This document shows positions 1-6,422 of a DNA stretch of 10,955 nt, in pieces. The translations under genes were made by a program, and so were the position numbers. The notes under the pieces were generated by a model. It worked only from the letters and a program-made list of their open reading frames with translations. It was not told the DNA's origin and made no database searches. Numbering within the stretch: the stretch's first letter is position 1; every line of letters starts with the position of its first letter. This DNA is from an uncultured Oscillospiraceae bacterium (GTDB lineage Bacteria > Bacillota > Clostridia > Oscillospirales > Oscillospiraceae). The stretch covers positions 1 through 10,955 of the forward strand of contig CAJTVM010000082.1 in NCBI GenBank assembly GCA_910579595.1, in the 5' to 3' direction.

Positions 1-60
1 TTTCCGCCGCTTAAACAATTTTTCCCTTCAATTTTTGTCTAACTTTTTGGGGGCAGTTCA
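1..60 (-). mobile_element. Probable terminal inverted repeat of an IS3-family insertion sequence (body outside window)
   Basis: Read on the minus strand from position 60 downwards, the sequence begins TGAACTGCCCCC, continues with AAAAAGTTAGACA and an A-rich stretch, and ends at the window edge with a purine-rich GGCGGAAA. This resembles, from memory, the terminal repeats of IS3/IS150-group elements, which start with TG and carry a C-run followed by an AAAGTTAGACA-type block, with a short leader before the first transposase frame. If so, the transposase genes lie to the left of position 1 and are read on the minus strand. The change from GC-rich to AT-rich composition at about position 60 fits a boundary. 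Neither the transposase nor the second repeat is visible, so this is inference from one end only. Confidence 0.45.
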
Positions 61-85
61 AAACCGACCGGGGCGGGGTTCTTGT

Positions 86-1279
86 TTAGTCCGCAGACAG
101 GGCAGGCGCTACCGGCGCCAGGTTGTCCAGGGAGAGGGTGACGGAACCGGATTCCTCGGAATTGTGGAAGTCCCACTCCAGGGTCAGCGTGCCGCCCAGG
201 AATTTGGCGGGGTCGGTGACCTGGGACAGACGGTGCACAACGATCTTCTCATTCTCGCCGATTCCACCGCCGCCGCTGGTCAGTTCCAGCGGGATCGTCT
301 CTCCGTCCCCTGTGGTCAGGGTGAGCCGCTGGACGTTGTTCCCGATGGACATCCAGCGGCCATACGCCGCCTCGCCTTCCTCATCCAGCGCAGCACCGAC
401 GAAATCCAGGCCGCCCTCCCGGCTCAGGTCGAACGCGATAGTCATGGGGGAAAGGTACAGTTCCTCTGCGGTGACGGCGGCCCCGTCCAGCTCCCCTACG
501 GCCTGATTCAGCTGTACGGCCCAGCCGATGTCCTTCTGGGGCAGGGGCGTCTCAAAGGACCAGTCGCCGGAATAAACGGTCACCATGCCCCTCTGCTCCA
601 GGTCATAATAGGCCAGGTCCACCGCCGGGACCCGCAGGGACGCCGCGCTCCAGACTGCCTCGTCCTCCCCCATCTGGGGGGACAGGGTGAACATCAGGGC
701 GAGGTGGTTGTCCATGGGGTCGTCGTCCTCCAGCACCTCCCAGCCATAAGAGGACACCAGGCCGTCGCCCATGCGCGCACCTTCCGCGTCCAGAAAACCG
801 ACGGAGTAGCCGGAGCCATCATCAAATCCTTTGTACGTCGTCCACCCATCGGAATCAGGCTCGCCCATATACAGCTGCGTCCCCTCCGGGGCGGTGAAGT
901 CCGCCAGGAGCATGACCGTATAGCGGTCCCGCAGGATCTGGGTCATATGGAGCGTGGCCCCATTGCTCTCCTTGGTGATATCCAGCTCCATCGCCCCGGG
1001 CAGCAGCAGGTTTTCCGCTTGGGTTACTGCCTCGGTGTCCTCCGACTCCACGTTCAGGTAGTCCAGGAACCCCTGGTTCAGCCTGGGCACCACCACCGCG
1101 GCGGCGGCCCCTGTTACCAGCAGGGCGGCCGCCGCCGCACCTATCGCTGCTCGTTTCCAGTTTTTCATTGGCTTTTTCCTCCTCATGTCGTCCTGGAGGA
1201 GCTGGCCCAGCAGCTCCCGCTCCCTCCGTGGGTCTGGGGCCAATCCGTCGAACATTCTGTCCAGTTCATGCCTGTCCAT
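86..1279 (-). CDS. Membrane-anchored anti-sigma factor, DUF4179-like
   Basis: This 397-residue protein probably holds the sigma factor encoded just upstream in an inactive state at the membrane. Residues 1-40 form a charged cytosolic N-terminus (many Arg, Asp and Glu) suited to binding the sigma factor. Residues about 44-64 form one Ala/Val-rich membrane segment preceded by Lys/Arg, so the remaining 330 or so residues should be extracytoplasmic. That part is acidic and beta-rich in appearance, as in the DUF4179 family found next to clostridial ECF sigma genes. The start overlaps the end of the sigma gene by 14 bases and is preceded by AGGAGG six bases away, which indicates translational coupling. 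The C-terminus ends in a TAA about 25 bases before a probable insertion sequence end, so the gene appears intact. No Zn-binding HxxxCxxC anti-sigma motif is seen. Family assignment rests on layout and general appearance rather than a specific motif; the role is fairly secure. Confidence 0.8.
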   Translation of the reverse strand: MDRHELDRMFDGLAPDPRRERELLGQLLQDDMRRKKPMKNWKRAAIGAAAAALLVTGAAAAVVVPRLNQGFLDYLNVESEDTEAVTQAENLLLPGAMELDITKESNGATLHMTQILRDRYTVMLLADFTAPEGTQLYMGEPDSDGWTTYKGFDDGSGYSVGFLDAEGARMGDGLVSSYGWEVLEDDDPMDNHLALMFTLSPQMGEDEAVWSAASLRVPAVDLAYYDLEQRGMVTVYSGDWSFETPLPQKDIGWAVQLNQAVGELDGAAVTAEELYLSPMTIAFDLSREGGLDFVGAALDEEGEAAYGRWMSIGNNVQRLTLTTGDGETIPLELTSGGGGIGENEKIVVHRLSQVTDPAKFLGGTLTLEWDFHNSEESGSVTLSLDNLAPVAPALSAD

Positions 1280-1760
1280 AACCTTCCTCCTCCAGCCTTA
1301 ATTTCAGCTTCTTCCGGGCCGCCGCCAGCCGGGAGCGCACGGTGGAGGGGTTCTCCCCCAGCATTTCCGCGATCTCCCCGGCGGTATAGCCCTGATAGTA
1401 GTAGAGATAGAGCACCAGCCGGTGGGGCTTGGGCAGCGCCGCCACCTGTTCCCACACCTCCCGGTCCCGGGGCTGTTCCCAAACAAGGGTATCCAGTGCC
1501 TCCTCCCCCGCCCGCCGGGTGCGCCACCAGTGCTTAAGCTGGTTTTTACACTCATTCCGGGCGGTGACAATAAGCCATGCCTTCTCGTGCTCCGGATCAC
1601 GGAAAGGCTCGCCCCGCTCCATCACCCTGCGAAAAACGTTCTGGGCGGCATCCTCCGCATCGGGCACGTTTTTCATCAGCACCATACAGATCTGATAGAC
1701 CATCCTGAACCGCCGCCGGTAGAGGCCGGCCATCTCCTCCCCGGAAAGCGTGTGCGCCAT
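1266..1760 (-). CDS. ECF-type RNA polymerase sigma factor, sigma-70 family
   Basis: A 164-residue alternative sigma factor, the usual length for the extracytoplasmic function group, with region 2 and region 4 only. Region 2 spans about residues 10-77 and includes the DAEDAAQNVF block (34-43) and the KAWLIVTARNECKN block (60-73) that recognise the -10 element and open the DNA. Region 4 spans about 107-155, with the LP..HR.VLYLYYYQGYT lead-in, the helix-turn-helix GEIAEMLGENPSTVRSRL (128-145) that reads the -35 element, and a basic tail. The start has AAAGGAGG eight bases upstream. The next gene overlaps by 14 bases and encodes its probable anti-sigma factor, so the two should be made together. 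A candidate autoregulatory promoter lies about 30-60 bases upstream. The inducing signal cannot be read from the sequence; envelope stress or antimicrobial peptides would be typical of the group. Confidence 0.93.
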   Translation of the reverse strand: MAHTLSGEEMAGLYRRRFRMVYQICMVLMKNVPDAEDAAQNVFRRVMERGEPFRDPEHEKAWLIVTARNECKNQLKHWWRTRRAGEEALDTLVWEQPRDREVWEQVAALPKPHRLVLYLYYYQGYTAGEIAEMLGENPSTVRSRLAAARKKLKLRLEEEGYGQA

Positions 1761-1790
1761 GGGGACCGCCTCCTTTCGTCTTTCTGTCTA

Positions 1791-1821
1791 CTACACAATC
1801 GGGGAAGCCGAATTGTTGACA
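1791..1821 (-). promoter_or_regulatory. Candidate ECF-type autoregulatory promoter for the sigma/anti-sigma pair
   Basis: On the minus strand TGTCAAC (1815-1821) carries the AAC core typical of ECF -35 elements. It is followed 18 bases later by GTGTAG (1791-1796) in the -10 position. The sigma start codon lies 30 bases further on. No convincing sigma-70 promoter was found between the folD terminator and the sigma start. ECF sigma factors commonly transcribe their own operon, so autoregulation is the simplest reading. The exact elements are inference. Confidence 0.4.
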
Positions 1822-1838
1822 GTCAGAAAAATTTTTAC

Positions 1839-1876
1839 AAAAGAAAGCGGACAGCCCGCGCTGCCCGCCTTCTTTT
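1839..1876 (-). terminator. Intrinsic terminator of the M16-lgt-folD operon
   Basis: Directly after the folD stop codon the minus strand can fold into a 17-bp stem (arms 1860-1876 and 1839-1855, with two G-U pairs) closed by a four-base loop. The downstream arm ends in CTTTCTTTT and is followed by a further A/T tract. The A-run on the upstream side means that it could also act on plus-strand transcripts. It separates folD from the sigma factor operon, whose candidate promoter begins about 18 bases downstream. Confidence 0.85.
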
Positions 1877-2721
1877 CAACCCCCCTGATGGAGCTTCGCC
1901 GCCGTCAGGGTATTTTTCATCAGCATACCCCTCGTCATCGGCCCAACCCCTCCGGGAACCGGGGTGATGTAAGACGCCTTCGCCGCCGCTTCCTCGTAGC
2001 ACACATCGCCGCACAGCTTGCCCAACCCGTTGCGGTTCATGGCTACATCAATGACCACGGCCCCCTCCTTCACCATGTCGCCGGTGACTAACCCCGTCTT
2101 GCCCACGGCGGACACCAGGATATCGGCGGACGCGGCCAGCTGGGCCATATCCGGGGTTTTGGAGTGGCAGGTGACCACCGTGCCGTTGGCATGAAGCAGC
2201 AGCATCCCCATAGGCTTGCCCACAATGTTGGAGCGGCCCAACACCACGCACCGCTTCCCCGCCGGATCGATGTGGTACTCCCTGAGCATCTCCATCACGC
2301 CGCCGGGGGTGCAGGGCTGGAACACTGGCTCCCCGATAGCAAGCCGCCCCACATTGAAGGGGTGGAAGCAGTCCACATCTTTGGCGGGGTCGATGGCCAG
2401 CAGCACTTCTTTTTCGTTCAACCCCTTGGGGAGCGGGAGCTGCACCAGGATGCCGTCAATATCCCCCCGGCCATTGAGCTGCTTCACCAAATTCAACAGC
2501 TCTGCCTGGGTAGTGTCCGCCGGGAGGGCGTGCTCCTCGCTGAGGAAACCGCACTCCTCGCAGTCCCGGCGCTTGCCGTTCACATACACCCGGGAGGCCG
2601 GGTCATCCCCCACCAGCACCACCGCCAGCCCAGGCTTCCGGGGCAGAGCCACCGCCTCTGCCCGGACATTTTCCTTCAGCCTGACCGCCAGGGCCTTGCC
2701 GTCAATGATTGTCGCTGCCAT
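1876..2721 (-). CDS. folD: Bifunctional methylenetetrahydrofolate dehydrogenase / methenyltetrahydrofolate cyclohydrolase
   Basis: FolD interconverts 5,10-methylene-THF, 5,10-methenyl-THF and 10-formyl-THF in the cytosol, feeding purine synthesis and formyl-methionine. The 281-residue length is standard. The catalytic Y46xxxK50 is present in YVNGK, followed by the substrate-site QLPLP (94-98) and KDVD (114-117). The NADP-binding segment is GRSNIVGKP (162-170), and the C-terminal family signature is PVPGGVGPMT (254-263). No key residue is missing. The ATG lies 20 bases inside the 3' end of lgt and has AAAGGAGG nine bases upstream within lgt, so the two are translationally coupled. It is the last gene of the operon, with a terminator starting at its stop codon. 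Confidence 0.97.
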   Translation of the reverse strand: MAATIIDGKALAVRLKENVRAEAVALPRKPGLAVVLVGDDPASRVYVNGKRRDCEECGFLSEEHALPADTTQAELLNLVKQLNGRGDIDGILVQLPLPKGLNEKEVLLAIDPAKDVDCFHPFNVGRLAIGEPVFQPCTPGGVMEMLREYHIDPAGKRCVVLGRSNIVGKPMGMLLLHANGTVVTCHSKTPDMAQLAASADILVSAVGKTGLVTGDMVKEGAVVIDVAMNRNGLGKLCGDVCYEEAAAKASYITPVPGGVGPMTRGMLMKNTLTAAKLHQGG

Positions 2722-3736
2722 CGTCTTTTTCCTCCTTTATTTCCTCCCCCAGCTCCGCCGGGATGGGCTGGATCACTGCCGCAGGTACGTCCTCAACCGA
2801 ATCCGGCGCAGTCTTCGCTGCCGCAGCTGTTTTGTCCGAACCGATCACAATGGGTGGGTCGGCAGGCCCAGCGGTTCTCAGCCGGATCACAAACAGCACA
2901 ATCCCCACCACCGCCGACAGGATCCCCAACATCTGGGACGAGCGGATGGGGGTGCCGAAGAAATACAGGCTGTCGGTGCGCAGCCCCTCGATCACCGCCC
3001 GGCCCAAGCCGTACCAGATCACATAGCTCAGGAACATCTGGCCGTTAAATTTCCTGCCCCACCGTCTCACGATTACCACCATCAGAATGAATCCCAGCAG
3101 GTTCCACAGCGATTCATACAAAAACGTGGGATGGACGCCCAGCGTCCCATCGATCACGCTCTGATAGGCGGCCTCTGTCTCCAGCAGCCGATCCCGCCAC
3201 AGATCATTGGCGATGGACGCCGAGCACATCCGCCAAGGCAGGCCGGTCACGCTACCGTAGGCCTCCACATTGACAAAGTTTCCCCACCGCCCAATCATCT
3301 GGCCGATGAGCAGACCGTAGACGGTGATATCCATGCCATTCCAAAAATTCACTTTTCGCACTTTGCAGAAGGCAAGGGCGGAAAGCACAGTGGCGATCAC
3401 CCCGCCGTAGATGGCCAGCCCCCCATCCCAGAAGGCGACCATCCGATACAGACTGAATGCCCCGTTTGCGTCAAAACATATCGATGGATTGAAGATCACA
3501 TAATAAGCCCTTGCGCCGATGATTGCCGATGGCACCACCACAAAAATGGCGTCGGTAATGACGTCGGGATCCATGGCAAACCGGGGCGCCCGCCACAGTC
3601 CGTAGCACACCGCCAGCAGGAAACCCACCGCGATAATAACCCCATACCAGTATATGTTATGGCCAAAGATAGAAAAGGCCACCCGATTCAGCTCAAATTC
3701 CAGCCCCAGGCCGGGGAAGGTCACCGTGTTGATCAT
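2702..3736 (-). CDS. lgt: Prolipoprotein diacylglyceryl transferase
   Basis: Lgt is an integral membrane enzyme that moves the diacylglyceryl group from phosphatidylglycerol to the lipobox cysteine of prolipoproteins, the first step of lipoprotein maturation. The protein has 344 residues and several hydrophobic segments. The family signature GRWGNFVNVEAYG is at 149-161, with the essential Arg, Asn and Glu in place. The HPTFLYESLWN block (202-212) and the GLGRAVIEGLR block (243-253), with its conserved arginine, follow. After the last membrane segment (about 270-287) comes a tail of nearly 60 residues, rich in Ala, Pro, Asp and Glu. It is longer than in E. coli-type enzymes, probably cytosolic, and its end is also the folD leader. 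AGAGG lies eight bases before the ATG. It is third in the operon, 27 bases after the YmfH-like gene. Confidence 0.96.
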   Translation of the reverse strand: MINTVTFPGLGLEFELNRVAFSIFGHNIYWYGVIIAVGFLLAVCYGLWRAPRFAMDPDVITDAIFVVVPSAIIGARAYYVIFNPSICFDANGAFSLYRMVAFWDGGLAIYGGVIATVLSALAFCKVRKVNFWNGMDITVYGLLIGQMIGRWGNFVNVEAYGSVTGLPWRMCSASIANDLWRDRLLETEAAYQSVIDGTLGVHPTFLYESLWNLLGFILMVVIVRRWGRKFNGQMFLSYVIWYGLGRAVIEGLRTDSLYFFGTPIRSSQMLGILSAVVGIVLFVIRLRTAGPADPPIVIGSDKTAAAAKTAPDSVEDVPAAVIQPIPAELGEEIKEEKDDGSDNH

Positions 3737-3763
3737 TTCGCATTCCTCTTTGTCTCGTTCTGT

Positions 3764-5035
3764 TTATTCCAGCGGCCGGATCACTGACAGCGCCGCCCTG
3801 TCCTCCACGCACCAGGAGCGCAGCAGCGCTTCGGCATCGGACCGCTCAATGCTCTGGAAGCACTGGGGGAAGCTGAGGTAATCCTCCCCGTCAAAATGGG
3901 CCTGGGCCAGCTCGGCGCAGGTGCCGTCCATGGAGTTCAGCTGCCGCACCATGGAGCCATAGGCCGCTTTCTTCAGCTGCTCCCACAGCTCGGGTTCGAT
4001 CCCCTCCCGGGCCAGCCGGACGGCCTCCTTCAGCACCTCGTCCAGCACCCGCTTGGGATCCCGGCTCTCGCCCCCGGCAATGAGGCAGGCGCAGCCGGGC
4101 AGCGCGTCATAGCTGCTATCAAAGCTGCCGTTGATTAGCCCCTCCTCATACAAACGGCTGTACAGCGGCGCGGAGGAACTGAACAGCACATCGCAGACCA
4201 GCTCAGCCAGCAGCCGCTGGCGCAGGCCCTCTCCCCTTGGGGCGGGATCGCCTTTGAAGCCGATCTCAAACAGGGGGATAGACACCGGCATGGCCCGCTC
4301 CGCGTACTTCCGTGCCGTCTCCGGCGGCTCCGCCCCACCGAGATCCGATACCGTGGCGGTGGACGGCTCCTTTTCCAGCACCTCCTGGGCAATATCCGCC
4401 ACCCGCTGGGGATCTACATTTCCCGCCACGCACAGCACCATGTTGCCAGGGCGGTAAAACGCCCGATGGCACTGGTAAAGCGTGTCTGCCGTGATCTCCT
4501 CGATGGATTCCACGGTTCCAGCCACCCGGATTCGAACAGGATGGCTGGCGTACATACACTCCATAAGCTGATAATATACCTCATGGCCGGGGTCGTCCTC
4601 GCACATCCGAATTTCCTGGCCGATAATCCCCCGCTCCTTTTCCACACTTGACCGCGTGAACCAGGGCTGGGACACAAAGCCCAGCAGGGTGCGCAGATTG
4701 TCCTCAAAGCCCTGGACTCCCTCGAAGAAGTACCCCGTCATGGACGGTGTGGTGTAGGCGTTGGGGTCCACCCCCTGGGCCGCCATACGCTGTAGGGCGC
4801 TGCCATCCTTCGTGTCAAACATTTTGTGCTCCAAGAAATGGGCCACTCCCTGGGGCGTGTCCACCCACTCGCCGTCCTCCCCCCGGAAACGCAAATCCAT
4901 TCCACCGTAGCGGGTGGCAAAAAAGGCAAACTGCTTGCCATATTCCGGCCTGACGTCCACATAGATGTTCAGCCCGTTGGGCAGGGCGCAGTGGTGAATT
5001 GTCTCCCGCAGCGCGGTGTAATTCAGCTCATCCAT
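3764..5035 (-). CDS. ymfH: M16-family zinc metalloprotease, YmfH-like (catalytic partner)
   Basis: This 423-residue protein is an insulinase-family (M16) peptidase. The inverted zinc motif HFLEH (His66, Glu69, His70) sits in a typical GVAHFLEHKMF context. The downstream ERGIIGQEIRMCEDDP block (about 134-149) supplies the candidate distal glutamate ligand. The second half (about 195-423) resembles the inactive M16 C-terminal fold, opening with a FYRPGNMVLCVAGNV strand. In Bacillus subtilis the homologous ymfF-ymfH pair lies beside genes of elongation factor P modification; current annotation links these proteins to that pathway, but the substrate is not settled. There is no signal peptide, so it should act in the cytosol. 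The ATG overlaps the end of the YmfF-like gene by eight bases, with AAAGGAGG upstream. The overlap fits a stoichiometric heterodimer. M16 membership is firm; the YmfH name is likely. Confidence 0.9.
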   Translation of the reverse strand: MDELNYTALRETIHHCALPNGLNIYVDVRPEYGKQFAFFATRYGGMDLRFRGEDGEWVDTPQGVAHFLEHKMFDTKDGSALQRMAAQGVDPNAYTTPSMTGYFFEGVQGFEDNLRTLLGFVSQPWFTRSSVEKERGIIGQEIRMCEDDPGHEVYYQLMECMYASHPVRIRVAGTVESIEEITADTLYQCHRAFYRPGNMVLCVAGNVDPQRVADIAQEVLEKEPSTATVSDLGGAEPPETARKYAERAMPVSIPLFEIGFKGDPAPRGEGLRQRLLAELVCDVLFSSSAPLYSRLYEEGLINGSFDSSYDALPGCACLIAGGESRDPKRVLDEVLKEAVRLAREGIEPELWEQLKKAAYGSMVRQLNSMDGTCAELAQAHFDGEDYLSFPQCFQSIERSDAEALLRSWCVEDRAALSVIRPLE

Positions 5036-6320
5036 GGTGCGCCTCCTCCTTTCCCGTCAAGCGGTAGATGGTGTCAAGCTTAATTTTCTGCGCGGCCTGG
5101 GCAATCTGATCCGCCGTTACCCGTTCCACCGCCTGAATCAAAGCTGATCCATCGTCTGGCGCCTCTCCATAGATCAGCTTGGTCACGCAGTCGTCCTCCA
5201 TCTGGCCCTGGCTGTCCAGCCTGCCGCGCAGGCCGTTCACCACCGAGCGCACCGCGGCGTTCAGCTCGTCCTGAGTAAACTGCCCCTGTCGGATTTCGTC
5301 CAGCTGGGCCAGGATAGCCTCCTGAGCCCGGTCGAAGTCATCAAACTCCACCCCGGAGGACACCACCATCAGCCCCTTCAGTTTATCCAGCATGGAGGAT
5401 GCATAGTAGCACAGGCTCATCTTCTCCCGCACATTCAAAAACAGCCGGGAATTCACGCTGCCGCCGTACAGGGCGTTGCATACCACTAAGGCGGGATAGT
5501 CCGGACTGCCCATGGTCACCCCGCCGGTGCGGAAGCCCATAGCCAGCTTACCCTGGGTCACGTCCATCCCCTCCGTTACCGTGCGCACCGCTCCGGCGGG
5601 CTGTGCGGGTACCTGACACTCCACCGGGGCCGTCCGTCCCGCCATCAAAGGCATAAACGCCTGGCACACCGCCTCCTCTACCCGATCGGGGTGGGCGGAT
5701 CCACCGTAATAGAAGGTCACCTTGGCCCGCTCCAGCAGGCTCTGATAATCCACCCACAGCCTGTCTGGAGCCATGGACAGTGCCTCGTCCGCATCCCCCA
5801 GCTTATCCACTGCGTATGCCTCCCCGGCACACATCTCCTGGATCAGCCGAAAGATGGACCAGCCCCGCTTATCGTTTACCCGAGCGCGGATGCGATCGGC
5901 CAGATTGGCCCCTTCCCCCTTCACGTAATCCACCCGGAATGCCCCATCCGCTTTCACGGGATCCAGCAACACCTCGCCCAGTAAAGCGGCGGCAGGTTCC
6001 AGCACTGCCGCCCCGTCCAGGGCATAGCAGTCATCAATCACACTGCACAAAAAGCTGACGCACTGGCTCTCCCCCCGCTGGCGCACCGCAGGCCCCAAGG
6101 ACGCACCGTACAGCGCGTCGGTGGCGGCGGACAGACGCTCCATGTCTGGGTACTGCCGGCAGCCCCGGTAGAGCACATCGGGGATCAGCGCCACAGCAGT
6201 GGCGGTGTCCTGGCGCAGGGGCACTGTAAGCGTTGCGCTGAGCATACCCGTTTTGAACTTACCCGTCTGGTTTATCATCAGCTCCACGCCGTCCGCCAGC
6301 TTTTTCCAATGCTGTTCCAT
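5028..6320 (-). CDS. ymfF: M16-family peptidase-like protein without zinc motif, YmfF-like (partner subunit)
   Basis: A 430-residue M16-fold protein that lacks HxxEH: the equivalent stretch (about residues 44-58) reads ALIPDVLYRGCRQYP and has no histidine. The C-terminal half keeps a conserved Arg-Tyr pair (NVREKMSLCYY, Arg298 and Tyr305). In two-subunit M16 peptidases such a pair on the non-catalytic partner helps bind substrate. It therefore probably pairs with the zinc-bearing protein encoded next. No signal peptide is visible. The ATG at 6320 is chosen because GGGAGGG ends six bases upstream. A GTG 21 bases further upstream (6341) would add seven residues but falls in the loop of a leader hairpin and has no binding site. 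It is the first gene of the operon, after a promoter at 6365-6393. Confidence 0.87.
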   Translation of the reverse strand: MEQHWKKLADGVELMINQTGKFKTGMLSATLTVPLRQDTATAVALIPDVLYRGCRQYPDMERLSAATDALYGASLGPAVRQRGESQCVSFLCSVIDDCYALDGAAVLEPAAALLGEVLLDPVKADGAFRVDYVKGEGANLADRIRARVNDKRGWSIFRLIQEMCAGEAYAVDKLGDADEALSMAPDRLWVDYQSLLERAKVTFYYGGSAHPDRVEEAVCQAFMPLMAGRTAPVECQVPAQPAGAVRTVTEGMDVTQGKLAMGFRTGGVTMGSPDYPALVVCNALYGGSVNSRLFLNVREKMSLCYYASSMLDKLKGLMVVSSGVEFDDFDRAQEAILAQLDEIRQGQFTQDELNAAVRSVVNGLRGRLDSQGQMEDDCVTKLIYGEAPDDGSALIQAVERVTADQIAQAAQKIKLDTIYRLTGKEEAHHG

Positions 6321-6326
6321 CGTGTT

Positions 6327-6349
6327 CCCTCCCAAGCTCACACGAGCTT
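6327..6349 (-). promoter_or_regulatory. 5' leader hairpin stacked on the ribosome binding site of the M16 operon
   Basis: On the minus strand AAGCTC-GTGT-GAGCTT (6349 to 6334) forms a perfect 6-bp stem with a four-base loop. The very next base begins the ribosome binding site GGGAGGG (6333-6327), six bases before the ATG at 6320. With a start site near 6358 the hairpin would fill most of a leader of about 38 bases. It could protect the mRNA 5' end or hold the binding site open. It does not pair with the binding site itself. Confidence 0.55.
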
Positions 6350-6364
6350 TTATCCTGATTGATT

Positions 6365-6393
6365 ATTATACATCATTCCTGGACATTTGACAC
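6365..6393 (-). promoter_or_regulatory. Sigma-70-type promoter of the M16-lgt-folD operon
   Basis: The minus strand carries a perfect -10 TATAAT (6365-6370) and a -35 GTGTCA (6388-6393, four of six consensus bases) separated by exactly 17 bases. Transcription would begin near 6358, about 38 bases before the first start codon. It lies in the 102-base gap between deoC and the YmfF-like gene. Confidence 0.7.
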
Positions 6394-6398
6394 CTGTA

Positions 6399-6415
6399 AC
6401 CTCCCCTGAGGAGGT
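6399..6415. other. Short hairpin downstream of deoC
   Basis: ACCTCC (6399-6404) and GGAGGT (6410-6415) form a perfect 6-bp stem with a five-base loop, starting seven bases after the deoC stop codon. On the deoC (minus) strand no T-run follows, so it is a poor intrinsic terminator there. On the plus strand it is followed by AAATTTTTT, but no plus-strand gene precedes it. It may weakly end or stabilise deoC mRNA; read-through into the M16 operon is possible. Confidence 0.4.
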
Positions 6416-6422
6416 AAATTTT

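Noticed and set aside
35..1537. A 500-codon plus-strand open frame opposite the sigma/anti-sigma genes
   Set aside because: It runs antisense to two well-supported genes, has no recognisable domain, is full of Pro/Gly/Arg/His as expected from a GC-rich complementary frame, and its beginning lies in the probable insertion-sequence end.
2164..3787. Two long plus-strand frames (294 and 523 codons) opposite folD and lgt
   Set aside because: Both are antisense to enzymes with complete family motifs and show low-complexity Pro/His/Arg/Ser composition; no binding site or promoter supports them.
6321..6341. GTG start adding seven residues to the YmfF-like protein
   Set aside because: The GTG lies in the leader hairpin with no binding site; GGGAGGG is correctly spaced for the ATG at 6320.
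6353..6380. Six-codon frame MSRNDV in the leader of the M16 operon
   Set aside because: It lies across the -10 element of the promoter and so would not be in the transcript; too short to support.
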